Origin: Agaricicola taiwanensis
GTDB lineage: Bacteria; Pseudomonadota; Alphaproteobacteria; Rhizobiales; Methylopilaceae
Length of the DNA stretch: 64,000 bases
Reading direction: 5' to 3'
Assembly (NCBI RefSeq): GCF_014635245.1
Contig: NZ_BMCP01000002.1
Span: 310,001-374,000, forward strand
Below are positions 18,993-27,841 of this stretch, piece after piece. Both the position numbers and the translations under genes were made by a program. The notes beneath the pieces are model-generated. The model saw only the letters and a list, made by a program, of their open reading frames with translations, did no database searches and was not told the origin of the DNA. Position 1 is the stretch's first letter. Each line of letters opens with the position of its first letter.

Positions 18993-19900
18993 GCGCGCTT
19001 ACCTCCGCCGATATCGGGCAGGACAGGTCCGCCAGGCCGGGAACGGCCGATGCTTCGGAAGGCCGTGGTCGTTTCGGCAGGGTAGCGTCGCTGTTGCTCA
19101 TCGCTCCCCTGGGCCTGCTGCTCGCGGCGGTGTTTTTTCTGCCGATCGTCAATTTTCTATCGCGCAGCTTCATTGAGCCACAACTGACGCTTTCACATTA
19201 CGCCGAGCTCTTCGGCGAGCCGCTCTATCTGCGCATCCTCCTGCGGACCATGTGGATTGCTTTGGCTACCACCGCACTGACACTCGTTCTGGGCTATCCC
19301 GTCGCCCTGCTGATGACCCGCATCAACGGCGTTGCGGCAGCCGTGGTGAGCCTGTGTGTCATCATTCCGCTTTGGACCTCGGTCCTTGTGCGTTCCTACG
19401 CCTGGATCGTGCTGTTGCAGCGCAACGGGCTCGTCAATCAGTCGCTCCAGCACCTGGGGATCATTGATCAGCCGCTGACGCTGCTCCATACCGACGGCGC
19501 GGTGCTCGTCGCCATGACACAGGTACTCCTGCCGTTCATGGTGCTGCCCGTCTATGCAACCCTCCGTAACATCCCGCCCGAGCTGACTCGGGCGGCGCGC
19601 AATCTGGGCGCCGGACGGCTGCGCGCCTTCCTCGCCGTGACCTTGCCACTCAGTTTGCCGGGAGCCGCCGCGGGAGCCGTGATGATCTTCGTCCTGGCGC
19701 TCGGTTTCTACATCACGCCGGCCCTGGTCGGCGGGCCGCGTACATTGATGATCGCCACCCTGATCTCGCAACAGGCAACCGAGCTGTCCAACTGGCCTCT
19801 CGCTGCGGCGCTGTCCTTTGTCCTGCTCGTGCTGTCGCTGGGCGTGACCATGGCTTTCAAGCGCCTGCTCGGCGTCGATCGGATGGTGCATCATGGCTAG
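18989..19900 (+). CDS. ABC transporter permease, PotB type
   Basis: A 303-residue inner-membrane permease. After a polar 30-residue N-terminus, six hydrophobic segments are visible. The EAA loop contacting the ATPase appears as ELTRAARNLGAGRLRAFLAVTLPL. It pairs with the following PotC-type permease. The gene overlaps both neighbours (4 bases upstream, 8 downstream), so the three transport genes are tightly coupled. Confidence 0.9.
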   Translation: MSALTSADIGQDRSARPGTADASEGRGRFGRVASLLLIAPLGLLLAAVFFLPIVNFLSRSFIEPQLTLSHYAELFGEPLYLRILLRTMWIALATTALTLVLGYPVALLMTRINGVAAAVVSLCVIIPLWTSVLVRSYAWIVLLQRNGLVNQSLQHLGIIDQPLTLLHTDGAVLVAMTQVLLPFMVLPVYATLRNIPPELTRAARNLGAGRLRAFLAVTLPLSLPGAAAGAVMIFVLALGFYITPALVGGPRTLMIATLISQQATELSNWPLAAALSFVLLVLSLGVTMAFKRLLGVDRMVHHG

Positions 19901-20705
19901 CAGCGTAATGCGGTGGCTCGAGCGTTCAACCACAGCCGTCGCGGTGGGGCTTATCCTTGCCTTCCTTATCGTGCCGACCCTGCTCGTCATTCCCATGTCG
20001 GTGAGCCCGACGTCCTATCTGCGCTTTCCGCCGACGGGCATCTCGTTTCACTGGTACAGCGCCTACTTCAGCGATCAGGAGTGGATCGCGGCCACATTGT
20101 TCTCGTTGAAAATCGCAGGTTTGACCACGGTCGCGTCAACGATCGTCGGCGTCATGGCGGCCGTGGCGCTCGTGCGGGGCAGGGTTCCCGGACGCGAAAC
20201 CATACAGGCCCTGATCCTCGCGCCGCTGATCGTTCCGCATATTGTCGTGGCCATCGCGCTTTATCTGCAGTTCGCGCCATTGCGCCTCGTCGGGACCACA
20301 ACGGGTTTCGTGCTCGCCCATACCGTCCTGGCCGTTCCCTACGTTGTTCTGATCGTCTCAGCGGCACTCACACGCCTGGATCAGTCACTGGAGATGGCGG
20401 CCCTCAATCTCGGGGCGTCCCCGCTGCGGGCATTTCTTGAAATAACCGTGCCCTTGACGGCGCCTGCCATCGCCGCCGGGGCGGTCTTCGCCTTTCTTGC
20501 CTCGTTCGATGAAACCGTCGTGTCGTTCTTCTTGTCGGGTGTCGAGAACAAGACGCTGACGCGCAAGCTGTTCGAGGACATCGACTTCAATCTGTCACCG
20601 ATCATCGCAGCCATTTCCACGATCATCGTCGTGATGACGATCGCGATCATGGGCCTTGGCCAACTCGCCCGAAGGGCCACCATCCGGAAAACCGGAACTA
20701 ACTAG
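19893..20705 (+). CDS. ABC transporter permease, PotC type
   Basis: A 270-residue permease with six predicted membrane segments. The EAA loop reads LEMAALNLGASPLRAFLEITVPL. The family-typical FAFLASFDETVVSFFLSG is present near residue 205. It forms the heterodimeric channel with the preceding permease. The first residues overlap the preceding gene by eight bases. Confidence 0.9.
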   Translation: MASSVMRWLERSTTAVAVGLILAFLIVPTLLVIPMSVSPTSYLRFPPTGISFHWYSAYFSDQEWIAATLFSLKIAGLTTVASTIVGVMAAVALVRGRVPGRETIQALILAPLIVPHIVVAIALYLQFAPLRLVGTTTGFVLAHTVLAVPYVVLIVSAALTRLDQSLEMAALNLGASPLRAFLEITVPLTAPAIAAGAVFAFLASFDETVVSFFLSGVENKTLTRKLFEDIDFNLSPIIAAISTIIVVMTIAIMGLGQLARRATIRKTGTN

Positions 20706-20718
20706 GAGGAGAAGCGCT

Positions 20719-21792
20719 ATGGACTTCGCTGTTGCCAAGGGCCGCCGTCGAATGTTGCGCCTCACGACGCTGGCGATCGCCGCGCTCGCAGGCTTTGGCT
20801 CTGAGCCTGCTCTTTCCCAGGAGGGGACTGAACTGGTGATCGTGACCTCGGGCGGGACCTTCGAGAAGGCCTTGCAGAAGAATTTCTACGAGGCCTTCAC
20901 GGCTGAAACAGGCATCAAGGTTCATCCGGTGTCGGCGAGCTATGCCGAGCAGTGGGCCAAGGCACGCGCGATGGCTGAATCGGGGCGAACCGAATGGGAT
21001 ATCGTGACCGTCGGCATCGGTGAGGACGCCGCCAACCGGGACCTGCTTGAAAAGCTCGATTGCGCCGGCATGCCCAACGTAAAGACCCAGGCGATCGACG
21101 GCGCCTGCCGGGAGTACACGCTCCTTCGCACGATCGGCGGAACGGTCCTTGCCTATAACACCGACACCTTCAAGGAGAAGGCACCGGCAAGCTGGGCCGA
21201 CTTCTGGGACGTTGCCGCATTTCCGGGCCCCCGCGCCATGCCCAACTACGGCGCGCCCTATGTGTCGCTCGCGGTTGCCTTGCTGGCCGACGGCGCACCC
21301 TTGAGCGAGGTTCGAGACCGTGCGCTCGATGTGCCCCGTGCCTTCGCCAAGCTCGACAAAGTCAAACCGGATGTCTCGATCTGGTGGAAGACCGGAGACC
21401 AGAGCCAGCAGGCCTTCCGCAACGGCGAGGTCGTCATGTCGATGATGTGGTCCGGCCGGGCCATGCAGCTGCAGCAGGCGGGACAACCCATCGAGGTCGT
21501 CTGGAACAATGCATCCGCGGAACTCAGCTCCTGGGGCATCCTCAAAAATGCCCCCCACAAAGAAGCGGCGAAAGCATTTCTGAATTTCTTCATGAGCCGC
21601 CCGGAGGCCCATCTCGCCTTCTCCTCCCAGGTCTTCTGGGACACGGCCAATCGTGCGGCTCTCGACAAGACCTACGGCTCGTCCGAGACCTTCATGAAGC
21701 GGTTCGAGAACATGATCACCTACGATTCTGCCTGGCTTGCGGAAAACCGCAGCGAGATCGTCACCCGCTGGAACGACTGGATCAGCCGCTAA
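20719..21792 (+). CDS. PotD-type periplasmic substrate-binding protein
   Basis: A 357-residue extracellular solute-binding protein. The start ATG 20719 has AGGAGG upstream; an upstream in-frame start would overlap potC. The signal region starts with a basic RRRMLRLTTLAIAALAG and ends near ALSQ. The mature part begins with LVIVTSGGTFEKALQ and includes WDIVTVGIGEDAANRDLLEKLD, typical of polyamine-like binding proteins. It sits third after the permeases, so order is A-B-C-D as in E. coli potABCD. The ligand is not deducible. Confidence 0.9.
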   Translation: MDFAVAKGRRRMLRLTTLAIAALAGFGSEPALSQEGTELVIVTSGGTFEKALQKNFYEAFTAETGIKVHPVSASYAEQWAKARAMAESGRTEWDIVTVGIGEDAANRDLLEKLDCAGMPNVKTQAIDGACREYTLLRTIGGTVLAYNTDTFKEKAPASWADFWDVAAFPGPRAMPNYGAPYVSLAVALLADGAPLSEVRDRALDVPRAFAKLDKVKPDVSIWWKTGDQSQQAFRNGEVVMSMMWSGRAMQLQQAGQPIEVVWNNASAELSSWGILKNAPHKEAAKAFLNFFMSRPEAHLAFSSQVFWDTANRAALDKTYGSSETFMKRFENMITYDSAWLAENRSEIVTRWNDWISR

Positions 21793-21808
21793 TCTAGGGA
21801 GAGCCGTG

Positions 21809-23212
21809 ATGTTGAACCTGGCCTCGGCAACCGGTGTTGCCCGAGAAGGATCAAGTGCGATCCTCGGCGACTGGATTGCCGGATTCAATCTGGCCGATGT
21901 CCCTGACGACGTCGTGGAGCAGGCCAAATCCTGCATCGTCGACAGTGTCGGTTGTGTCGTGGCGGGCACTTCGGCGCGCCCGTCACGCCTCCTGCTCGAT
22001 ACTCTTGAGCGTTACGGCGGGGTGGGGGACGTCGCGATACCTGCCACTGGCAAACGCCTCGGCACGCTCCCGGCCGCCTATTTCATGGCCCAATCGGCGA
22101 ACGCGCTGGATTTCGACGATTCGTTTCGCAGTGGCGCACCGTGCCATCCCGGCGCAACCATCATTCCGCCAGCGCTGGCGCTGGCCCAGGCGGTGCCATG
22201 TGACGGCGCCGAGCTTCTGCGCGCCGTGATCCTCGGCTATGAGATCTCGTTGAGGATCGGCCGCGCCGTACAGCCGACGCCGGAGCGAAAGGCCGAGGTC
22301 TATGGCTTCTCGACCTGGCAGATCTTTGGCGCCATGGCTGCGGCGGCGAGCCTGCTGCGTCTTCCCCGCGCCGCGATCATCGACGCGTTCGGCATCGCTG
22401 CCGTTCATGCCCCGGTGCCGAGCCTGCGCAAGCTCGGGACGGAAGACCCCAGACCCTATCCCTGGACCAAGAATACTTATGGATCAGCCAGCGAAGGCGG
22501 CGTCCTTGCCGCCTTGCTCGCTTCCGACGGCTATGTCGGCAGCCGCACGATCTTCGATGGTGATCGCGGCTTCTGGATCATGTCCGGCAGCGATCGTTTC
22601 CGGCCGGAGCTTTTGACCGAAGGGCTCGGCACCACCTGGCTCCTGCGCGAGGTCGGGTTCAAGTTTTACGGCTGCTGCCGGTGGACCCACACCATGCTTG
22701 ACGCCCTGCGCGACTGTGGGGCCGGTGTTGATCCGGATGCCATAGAGACCATCGAGGTTGCTGGCTTCAAGGAGTTGTTCGGCCTGGGCGGAGAGGCGCC
22801 GACGTCGATCGTCGATGCCCAGTTCAACCCTCAGCACCTCGCGGCTCTCGAACTGCTCGGGAGGTCGCCGGAACGCGGCCTCGCCGACGAAGATCTTGTC
22901 GATCCCCGGGTGTCCCGGCTGCGCAGCAAGATCACGATGATACACGATCCCAGTGCTGATGAAGCCTACTACGCGTCCGGTGCTCTTCCAGTTCGTGTCA
23001 CGTTGCGGCTGAGCGACGGCACCACGCGGGCTGCCGCGCGCCAGGACCCTTCCGGAAGCGCCGCGGCCGGGAACTCACCCGAAGCTATCGACGCCAAGTT
23101 CCTTCGTCTCACCGGCGGCGTTCTGGGGGGCGATCGCGCGCGCTCTTCCCTGTCGACCCTGCGCAACCTTGAGAACCATTCCATCGCTGAGCTGATCGCT
23201 CAGATCGCTTGA
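21809..23212 (+). CDS. MmgE/PrpD family protein
   Basis: A 467-residue protein of the MmgE/PrpD superfamily, which includes 2-methylcitrate dehydratase, cis-aconitate decarboxylase and iminodisuccinate epimerase. The start ATG 21809 has AGGGAG upstream. The N-terminal SCIVDSVGCVVAGTSARPS and ALDFDDSFRSGAPCHPG carry conserved family positions. In this operon of a charged-solute importer, a dipeptidase-like protein and an FAD amine oxidoreductase, an isomerase or lyase acting on an N-substituted amino acid is more likely than a methylcitrate role. That is inference from context. Confidence 0.85.
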   Translation: MLNLASATGVAREGSSAILGDWIAGFNLADVPDDVVEQAKSCIVDSVGCVVAGTSARPSRLLLDTLERYGGVGDVAIPATGKRLGTLPAAYFMAQSANALDFDDSFRSGAPCHPGATIIPPALALAQAVPCDGAELLRAVILGYEISLRIGRAVQPTPERKAEVYGFSTWQIFGAMAAAASLLRLPRAAIIDAFGIAAVHAPVPSLRKLGTEDPRPYPWTKNTYGSASEGGVLAALLASDGYVGSRTIFDGDRGFWIMSGSDRFRPELLTEGLGTTWLLREVGFKFYGCCRWTHTMLDALRDCGAGVDPDAIETIEVAGFKELFGLGGEAPTSIVDAQFNPQHLAALELLGRSPERGLADEDLVDPRVSRLRSKITMIHDPSADEAYYASGALPVRVTLRLSDGTTRAAARQDPSGSAAAGNSPEAIDAKFLRLTGGVLGGDRARSSLSTLRNLENHSIAELIAQIA

Positions 23213-23260
23213 TGAACCTTGCTGGCACGAGCCACACCAACACGGAGTTCATGACCGCTC

Positions 23261-24235
23261 ATGGCCCAGTCAAACCTGCATGAATCAGCCATCGTCTTTG
23301 ACGGATTGATCGTATCGAAATGGGGACGGCCGGTTTTCGAGCACATGCGCGAAGGCGGATTGACCGCGGCCAATTGCACGGTCTGCATCTGGGAGGGGAC
23401 CCGCGACACTCTTCTCAACATCGCGCAATGGAAGCGATGGTTCGATGAGCATGGCGATATCATCATGCCCTGCCGCAGCGTCGCGGACATCCGCAGGGCC
23501 AAGGAACTGGGCAAGGTGGGGATCGTGCTCGGCTGGCAGAATTCCTCGGGGATAGAGGATCGCCTCGATCTCCTGCCCATCTTCAAGGACCTGGGTGTCG
23601 GCTTTATCCAGCTCACCTACAACACGCAGAACTATGTCGCGAGCGGCTGCTGGGAAAAGCATGATGGCGGGTTGTCCCAGTTCGGCGAGCGCTTCATCTC
23701 CGAAATGAACCGTGTCGGCATCGTCGTCGATCTCTCGCACGTCGGCGCCCGCAGCGCCTCCGACGCGATCCGGGTCGCAGCCAAGCCCTGTGCCTATACG
23801 CATATCTGTCCGGCCGGTCTCTTCGACCACCCGCGCAACAAGACAGATGCCCAGCTGCGCGAGATGATCGATAGCGGCGGTTTCGTCGGCATTGCCGCCT
23901 ATGCGCCGTTCATGCGCAACAAGGGTGACTCAGGCTTGGATGATGTCGTGGACCTCTTCGACTATGTCATCAACGTCTGCGGTGAGGAGAACGTCGGTAT
24001 CGGCACCGATTTCACGGAAGGCCAGGATGAAGCCTTCTTCAACTGGATCCGCCTCGACAAAGGCTATGGACAGCGCATCGTTCCAAGCCATGGGACAGCG
24101 CCGACCGTGAAGGGCTTTAATTCTCCCTCCAATTATCCCGCCCTCACAGCCGCCATGGAACGACGCTGGCCGGAGCGCCGCGTCCGCGCGATCCTGGGCG
24201 AGAACTGGTTGAACTTCCTGGAACGCGTTTGGTGA
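23261..24235 (+). CDS. Divergent M19 (membrane dipeptidase-like) protein
   Basis: A 324-residue TIM-barrel protein of the peptidase M19/renal dipeptidase family. It shows LTYNTQNYVASGCWEKHDGG, IVVDLSHVGARSASDAI, YTHICPAGLFDHPRNKTD and NVGIGTDFTEG, which match the later metal and active-site blocks. The N-terminal metal motif, normally DGHND-like (His-x-Asp), reads FDGLIVSKW here, and the bridging Glu motif reads LGWQNSS. So canonical dipeptidase chemistry is doubtful. The gene sits 48 bases after the MmgE/PrpD gene and 21 before the FAD oxidoreductase. Confidence 0.8.
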   Translation: MAQSNLHESAIVFDGLIVSKWGRPVFEHMREGGLTAANCTVCIWEGTRDTLLNIAQWKRWFDEHGDIIMPCRSVADIRRAKELGKVGIVLGWQNSSGIEDRLDLLPIFKDLGVGFIQLTYNTQNYVASGCWEKHDGGLSQFGERFISEMNRVGIVVDLSHVGARSASDAIRVAAKPCAYTHICPAGLFDHPRNKTDAQLREMIDSGGFVGIAAYAPFMRNKGDSGLDDVVDLFDYVINVCGEENVGIGTDFTEGQDEAFFNWIRLDKGYGQRIVPSHGTAPTVKGFNSPSNYPALTAAMERRWPERRVRAILGENWLNFLERVW

Positions 24236-24256
24236 TCCTGGATCGGAGAAAACCAG

Positions 24257-25588
24257 ATGCCGGGTCCAGCCGTCGATTCCGTCGAACCATCTAAGAACCT
24301 GCCAGCCCATGCGGATGTCGTCGTCATTGGCGGAGGCATCATAGGCACCTCAACCGCCCTGGAGCTCGTCGAGCGGGGGCTCTCGGTGGTCCTGTGTGAG
24401 AAGGGCATCATTGCCGGAGAGCAATCGAGCCGTAACTGGGGATGGGTGCGCCTGTCCCGGCGAGATCCGCGCGAGATCGAGCTCATGGCAGCTTCAATCC
24501 GGATCTGGGAGGGGCTCGCGGAGCGGGTCGGTCACGACGTGGGATATCGCCAGTGCGGCATCCTCGTTCCATTCCATTCCAAAGCCTTTCGCGCGGAGAA
24601 TGAGGCCTGGCTGGAGCATATTCGGGACACACAGCACCGCGTCGCGGCGATCAGCTCTGACCAGGTACGCCAGCTCGTGCCCGACATGCGGCTCGATTTC
24701 GACGGCGCGCTCTATTCACCGACGGATGGACGGGCCGAGCCGCAGAGGGTCGCGCCCGCGATCGCCCGGGCCGCGCAGGCGAGGGGCGCGACAATTCTCA
24801 CCGGCTGCGCCGTCCGTCGCATCGAAACCAGTGCGGGTGCCGTCTCCGGTGTCATCACCGAACGAGGACGGATCGGAACCAGTGCCGTTGTCGTCGCGGG
24901 TGGGGCCTGGTCGCGATTGCTCCTGCGCGACATCGGAGTGACGCTGCCGCAATTGAAGGTCCTCAATTCAGTGCTACGTACGGAACCGGTGCCGGATGGG
25001 CCGGAGATCACGGTCCGCGGTCCCCGCTTTTCGGTGCGGCGGCGGGCCGATGGCGGCTATACCGTTTCGACGCTGGCCTCCAATGTCTATGATCTGACAC
25101 CGGACAGCTTCCGATTTCTTCATCAGTTCATCCCCGCCCTGAAGATGGAATGGTCCGGCCTCAAGCCGCGGATCGGGCGCCGCTTCCTTGAGGAATGGCG
25201 GGACTTGCGCCGTCGCGATCCTGGTGAGTTATCCCCCTACGAGCGCACCCGGATTCTCGATCCGGAGCCAAACGTCGCCATGACCGACCAAGCGCTCGCC
25301 CGTCTTGCCGAGGCCTTCCCGGCCTTTCGGCAGGCGAAGGTGGCGCAGCGGTGGGCTGGCCTCATCGATGTCACGCCTGATGCGGTGCCAGTGATCTCGA
25401 CCGTCGACAGCCATCCCGGTTTGGTGGTTGCCACCGGCTTCAGCGGGCACGGCTTCGGGCTTGGCCCGGGAGCGGGCCGAATGGCGGCTGATCTCGTGAC
25501 CGCTGTTCCGCCGATGGTTGATCCCACGGCCTTCCGGCTGTCACGCTTCTCCGATGGCTCGGAGATTGTACCGATGACCGGCGTTTGA
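24257..25588 (+). CDS. DadA/glycine oxidase-type FAD-dependent oxidoreductase
   Basis: A 443-residue flavoprotein of the DAO family. The FAD dinucleotide-binding motif VVVIGGGIIGTSTALELVERG is near residue 20 and the C-terminal FAD contact ATGFSGHGFGLGPGAGRMAADL is intact. Such enzymes oxidise amino acids or N-alkyl amino acids to imines. It ends the operon begun at 17886 and likely performs the oxidative step on the imported compound. The stop is 48 bases from the tRNA gene on the other strand. Confidence 0.88.
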   Translation: MPGPAVDSVEPSKNLPAHADVVVIGGGIIGTSTALELVERGLSVVLCEKGIIAGEQSSRNWGWVRLSRRDPREIELMAASIRIWEGLAERVGHDVGYRQCGILVPFHSKAFRAENEAWLEHIRDTQHRVAAISSDQVRQLVPDMRLDFDGALYSPTDGRAEPQRVAPAIARAAQARGATILTGCAVRRIETSAGAVSGVITERGRIGTSAVVVAGGAWSRLLLRDIGVTLPQLKVLNSVLRTEPVPDGPEITVRGPRFSVRRRADGGYTVSTLASNVYDLTPDSFRFLHQFIPALKMEWSGLKPRIGRRFLEEWRDLRRRDPGELSPYERTRILDPEPNVAMTDQALARLAEAFPAFRQAKVAQRWAGLIDVTPDAVPVISTVDSHPGLVVATGFSGHGFGLGPGAGRMAADLVTAVPPMVDPTAFRLSRFSDGSEIVPMTGV

Positions 25589-25636
25589 CGCGTGGCCGTC
25601 GGGGATTAGGTGGCAGGAGTGATTTGAAGAATGTGT

Positions 25637-25712
25637 TGGTGGGCCCGGAGGGACTCGAACCCCCAACCAGACCGTTATGAGCGGTCGGCTCTAACCATTG
25701 AGCTACAGGCCC
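25637..25712 (-). tRNA. tRNA with CAU anticodon, probably tRNA-Ile2
   Basis: A complete 76-nt cloverleaf on the minus strand, with CCA encoded at 25639-25637. The acceptor arm is GGGCCTG/CGGGCCC and the anticodon stem GACCG/CGGTC holds the loop CTCATAA, so the anticodon is CAT. The T-arm is GGGGG TTCGAGT CCCTC. The C4-G69 and C5-G68 acceptor pairs are known recognition features for lysidine synthase TilS, favouring the Ile2 isoacceptor over elongator Met. It is clearly not an initiator, because position 1 pairs with 72. Confidence 0.9.
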
Positions 25713-25791
25713 GCGCTCTGCGAAGAGGGCGCGGGCACGATAATGGCCAGAAGCGTCTGAAGCAACCGCGTAGCTTTAGCGGAATCGCCGC

Positions 25792-25926
25792 TTACCGCGC
25801 GACGTCCTGCACGGCCCGTCCGGTTGATTTGACGTCGGCGCCGACGCCCCGAACGGTGTTGGCGCAGGCCGAGACGGTCATGGCCGCGAGTATGACCGCG
25901 ATCAGGGCTTTCGAGCGGGTGTGCAT
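25792..25926 (-). CDS. Entericidin A/B-family small lipoprotein
   Basis: A 44-residue lipoprotein precursor. MHTRSKALIAVILAAMTVSAC gives a short signal and a lipobox ending in Cys, followed by ANTVRGVGADVKSTGRAVQDVAR, the typical entericidin tail. Entericidins are membrane-acting stress peptides; E. coli ecnB is stress-sigma dependent. The start ATG 25926 has GGAG about 8 bases upstream; a longer in-frame start at 25986 would overrun the promoter. An exact EcfG consensus promoter lies upstream, fitting stress expression. Confidence 0.88.
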   Translation of the reverse strand: MHTRSKALIAVILAAMTVSACANTVRGVGADVKSTGRAVQDVAR

Positions 25927-25957
25927 TGGCTGTCTCCGTTTGTGAAAGTCATTGATG

Positions 25958-25983
25958 AACGCGAGCGCGAGCTGACCCGTTCC
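25958..25983 (-). promoter_or_regulatory. EcfG-type promoter before the entericidin gene
   Basis: On the minus strand GGAAC (25983-25979) is followed after 17 bases by CGTT (25961-25958), an exact match to the EcfG/SigT consensus. The entericidin ATG is at 25926, about 30 bases downstream. Confidence 0.7.
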
Positions 25984-26004
25984 CATCCAGCATTTGCCCC
26001 GCGC

Positions 26005-26361
26005 CTAAACCAGCAGCGCCGCAATGACGAGTGCGGCCAGCACCGCAATCAGGAGACCGAAGGTCAGCGAGATGGTTTTCTTTTCCCGCGTCTTCAGCTC
26101 TCCCGTCGCCTCGCGGCCGCGTTCGTCGGTCGCGCCTGGCTCTGCGTGATCGCCGCCAGCGGTTTCCTGCCGGTGGGCATGCGCGATCGCAGCGGGCGAG
26201 GGCGGATGCCCAGCCGCTTCATCATCTGTGCCGAGGGGCGCTGCCGCAGGGTCGCTGTAGGAGATCTTCTCGCCCGTGCGCCCTTGATCGATGTCGTGGC
26301 GTAGGCGGTCGGTCGTCGGAGCTGCTCCACGATCGGTGGTTTTTTCAGGCGGCTGCGTCAT
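26005..26361 (-). CDS. Conserved single-TM protein of unknown function
   Basis: A 118-residue protein. The hydrophilic, Pro- and Ala-rich N-terminal part contains RLRHDIDQGRTGEKISYSD and DPAAAPLGTDDEAAG, blocks I recall from unannotated Rhizobiales proteins. It ends in one hydrophobic segment (LTFGLLIAVLAALVIAALLV), so it is probably tail-anchored or C-terminally anchored. The start ATG 26361 has GGAG 6 bases upstream; an ATG at 26373 lacks a site. It overlaps the end of the NADH dehydrogenase gene by 17 bases and is likely co-transcribed with it. Confidence 0.7.
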   Translation of the reverse strand: MTQPPEKTTDRGAAPTTDRLRHDIDQGRTGEKISYSDPAAAPLGTDDEAAGHPPSPAAIAHAHRQETAGGDHAEPGATDERGREATGELKTREKKTISLTFGLLIAVLAALVIAALLV

Positions 26362-27652
26362 GCGAGGCTCCATTCTTGTGAGCTGTCGGAGGTTCGTCTT
26401 TCACGCTTCGCGTAATTAGCCGCGCGCCGCGCTGGACGGAGAGATAATCCCACGCCCATTTCCAGGCGACACCGATGCGGTAGCGAAGGCCGATCAGGAA
26501 ATAGACGTGGATCAGGCTCCAGAACAGCCATGCGGGAAAACCGGTGAGCTTGGTGCGCTTCAGTTTCACGATGGCGGATTTGCGGCCGATGGTGGCGAGG
26601 TCTCCCTGATGCCGATAGGTGAAGGCAGTTGGGGCCTTGCCGTTCAAACGGCCGATGATCTCGGCGGCAGCGTGTTGCCCCATCTGTTTGGCGGCGGGCG
26701 CGATGCCGGGAACGGGCGTGCCATTTGCCTGCTTGATCGATGCGGTGTCACCGATGGCGAAGATCTCCTGATGGCCTGGCACCGTCAGGTCGTCCCGGAC
26801 CTCGATGCGGCCCGCGCGGTCGGTTGGCGCCTGCAGCCATTTTCCTGCGGGAGAGGCCACGACACCGGCCGCCCATATGGTGCATCCGGTTTCCAGCCGC
26901 CTGTCGCCCAGATCGACGCCGCCATCATCGCATCCGGTGACACGCGTGTTCACCATGACCTCCACTCCCATGTCCTCCAGTGAGCGGTGGGCGTAGGCTG
27001 ACAGATCTTCTGGGAAGGCCGGCAGGATGCGCGGTCCCGCTTCGATCAGAACAACGCGCGCGGTGCGCGGATCCACGTGGCGAAAATCCGCGGGAAGGAT
27101 CCTGCCCGCGACCTCCGAGATGGCGCCGGCCATCTCGACGCCCGTGGGGCCGCCGCCAACGATGGCGAAGGTCATCAGCCGCTGCTTTTCGGCCTCGTCG
27201 GTTGAAAATTCGGCCCGTTCAAAAGCAAGAAGCGTTCGGCGGCGGATGTGTGTCGCGTCTTCGATGCGCTTGAGACCGGGCGCCGCATCCTGCCATTCGT
27301 CGTGACCAAAGTAGGAGTGCGTCGCGCCGGTGGCGATGACGAGATAGTCATAGGGAATCTGGCGGCCGCTCGCGCTAACGGTCCTGGCGCTGGTATCTAT
27401 GCCGGTCACCTCGGCCATGAGAACTGTGGTGTTAGATTGGCCCTTCAGGATGCTCCGTATGGGCCAGGCGATATCCGCCGGCGAAAGCGCCGCGGTTGCC
27501 ACCTGATAAAGCAGCGGCTGAAAGCAGTGATGGTTTTGCTGGTCGACGAGGGTGACATCGACATCCTTCTCGGCGAGCGCCTTGGCGGTTTCCAGGCCAC
27601 CAAAGCCCCCGCCAACAATTACTATTCGAGGTCTCAAGGTCATCAAGTGCAT
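26345..27652 (-). CDS. ndh: Type II NADH dehydrogenase (NDH-2)
   Basis: A 435-residue membrane-associated flavoprotein that passes electrons from NADH to quinone without pumping protons. The FAD motif IVIVGGGFGGLETAKAL is at the N-terminus, the NADH motif AIVGGGPTGVEMAGAISE near residue 165, and FAIGDTASIKQ near 298. The C-terminal LFWSLIHVYFLIGLRYRIGV is the amphipathic membrane anchor. ATGs at 27652 and 27643 are both possible. An EcfG consensus promoter at 27704-27728 faces it, suggesting stress or stationary-phase expression. Confidence 0.92.
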   Translation of the reverse strand: MHLMTLRPRIVIVGGGFGGLETAKALAEKDVDVTLVDQQNHHCFQPLLYQVATAALSPADIAWPIRSILKGQSNTTVLMAEVTGIDTSARTVSASGRQIPYDYLVIATGATHSYFGHDEWQDAAPGLKRIEDATHIRRRTLLAFERAEFSTDEAEKQRLMTFAIVGGGPTGVEMAGAISEVAGRILPADFRHVDPRTARVVLIEAGPRILPAFPEDLSAYAHRSLEDMGVEVMVNTRVTGCDDGGVDLGDRRLETGCTIWAAGVVASPAGKWLQAPTDRAGRIEVRDDLTVPGHQEIFAIGDTASIKQANGTPVPGIAPAAKQMGQHAAAEIIGRLNGKAPTAFTYRHQGDLATIGRKSAIVKLKRTKLTGFPAWLFWSLIHVYFLIGLRYRIGVAWKWAWDYLSVQRGARLITRSVKDEPPTAHKNGASHDAAA

Positions 27653-27703
27653 CTGGGGGTTGGATCGGCGCGCGTTCTTCCGAATTTACCGCATCAAACG
27701 GCG

Positions 27704-27728
27704 AACGTGTCTGGCTGGTTTTTGTTCC
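27704..27728 (-). promoter_or_regulatory. EcfG-type promoter before ndh
   Basis: On the minus strand GGAAC (27728-27724) and CGTT (27707-27704) are separated by 16 bases, an exact match to the EcfG/SigT consensus, about 52 bases before the ndh start. It lies in the 281-base divergent region shared with the manganese catalase gene. Confidence 0.65.
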
Positions 27729-27841
27729 TGTGGCAGGAATTCAGCGCGACAGTTGAGCCCAATATTGTCCTTGCTCGAGGGAAGCCTCGACGGTGCTGGT
27801 ATTGATTCAGATCAAGTTAGGAATTGTTTTGGCGTCCGGGC

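Noticed and set aside
25631-25945. Open frame starting MCWWARRDSNPQPDRYERSA on the plus strand
   Set aside because: This is the well-known false protein produced by reading the complement of a tRNA gene; it overlaps the tRNA and the entericidin gene.
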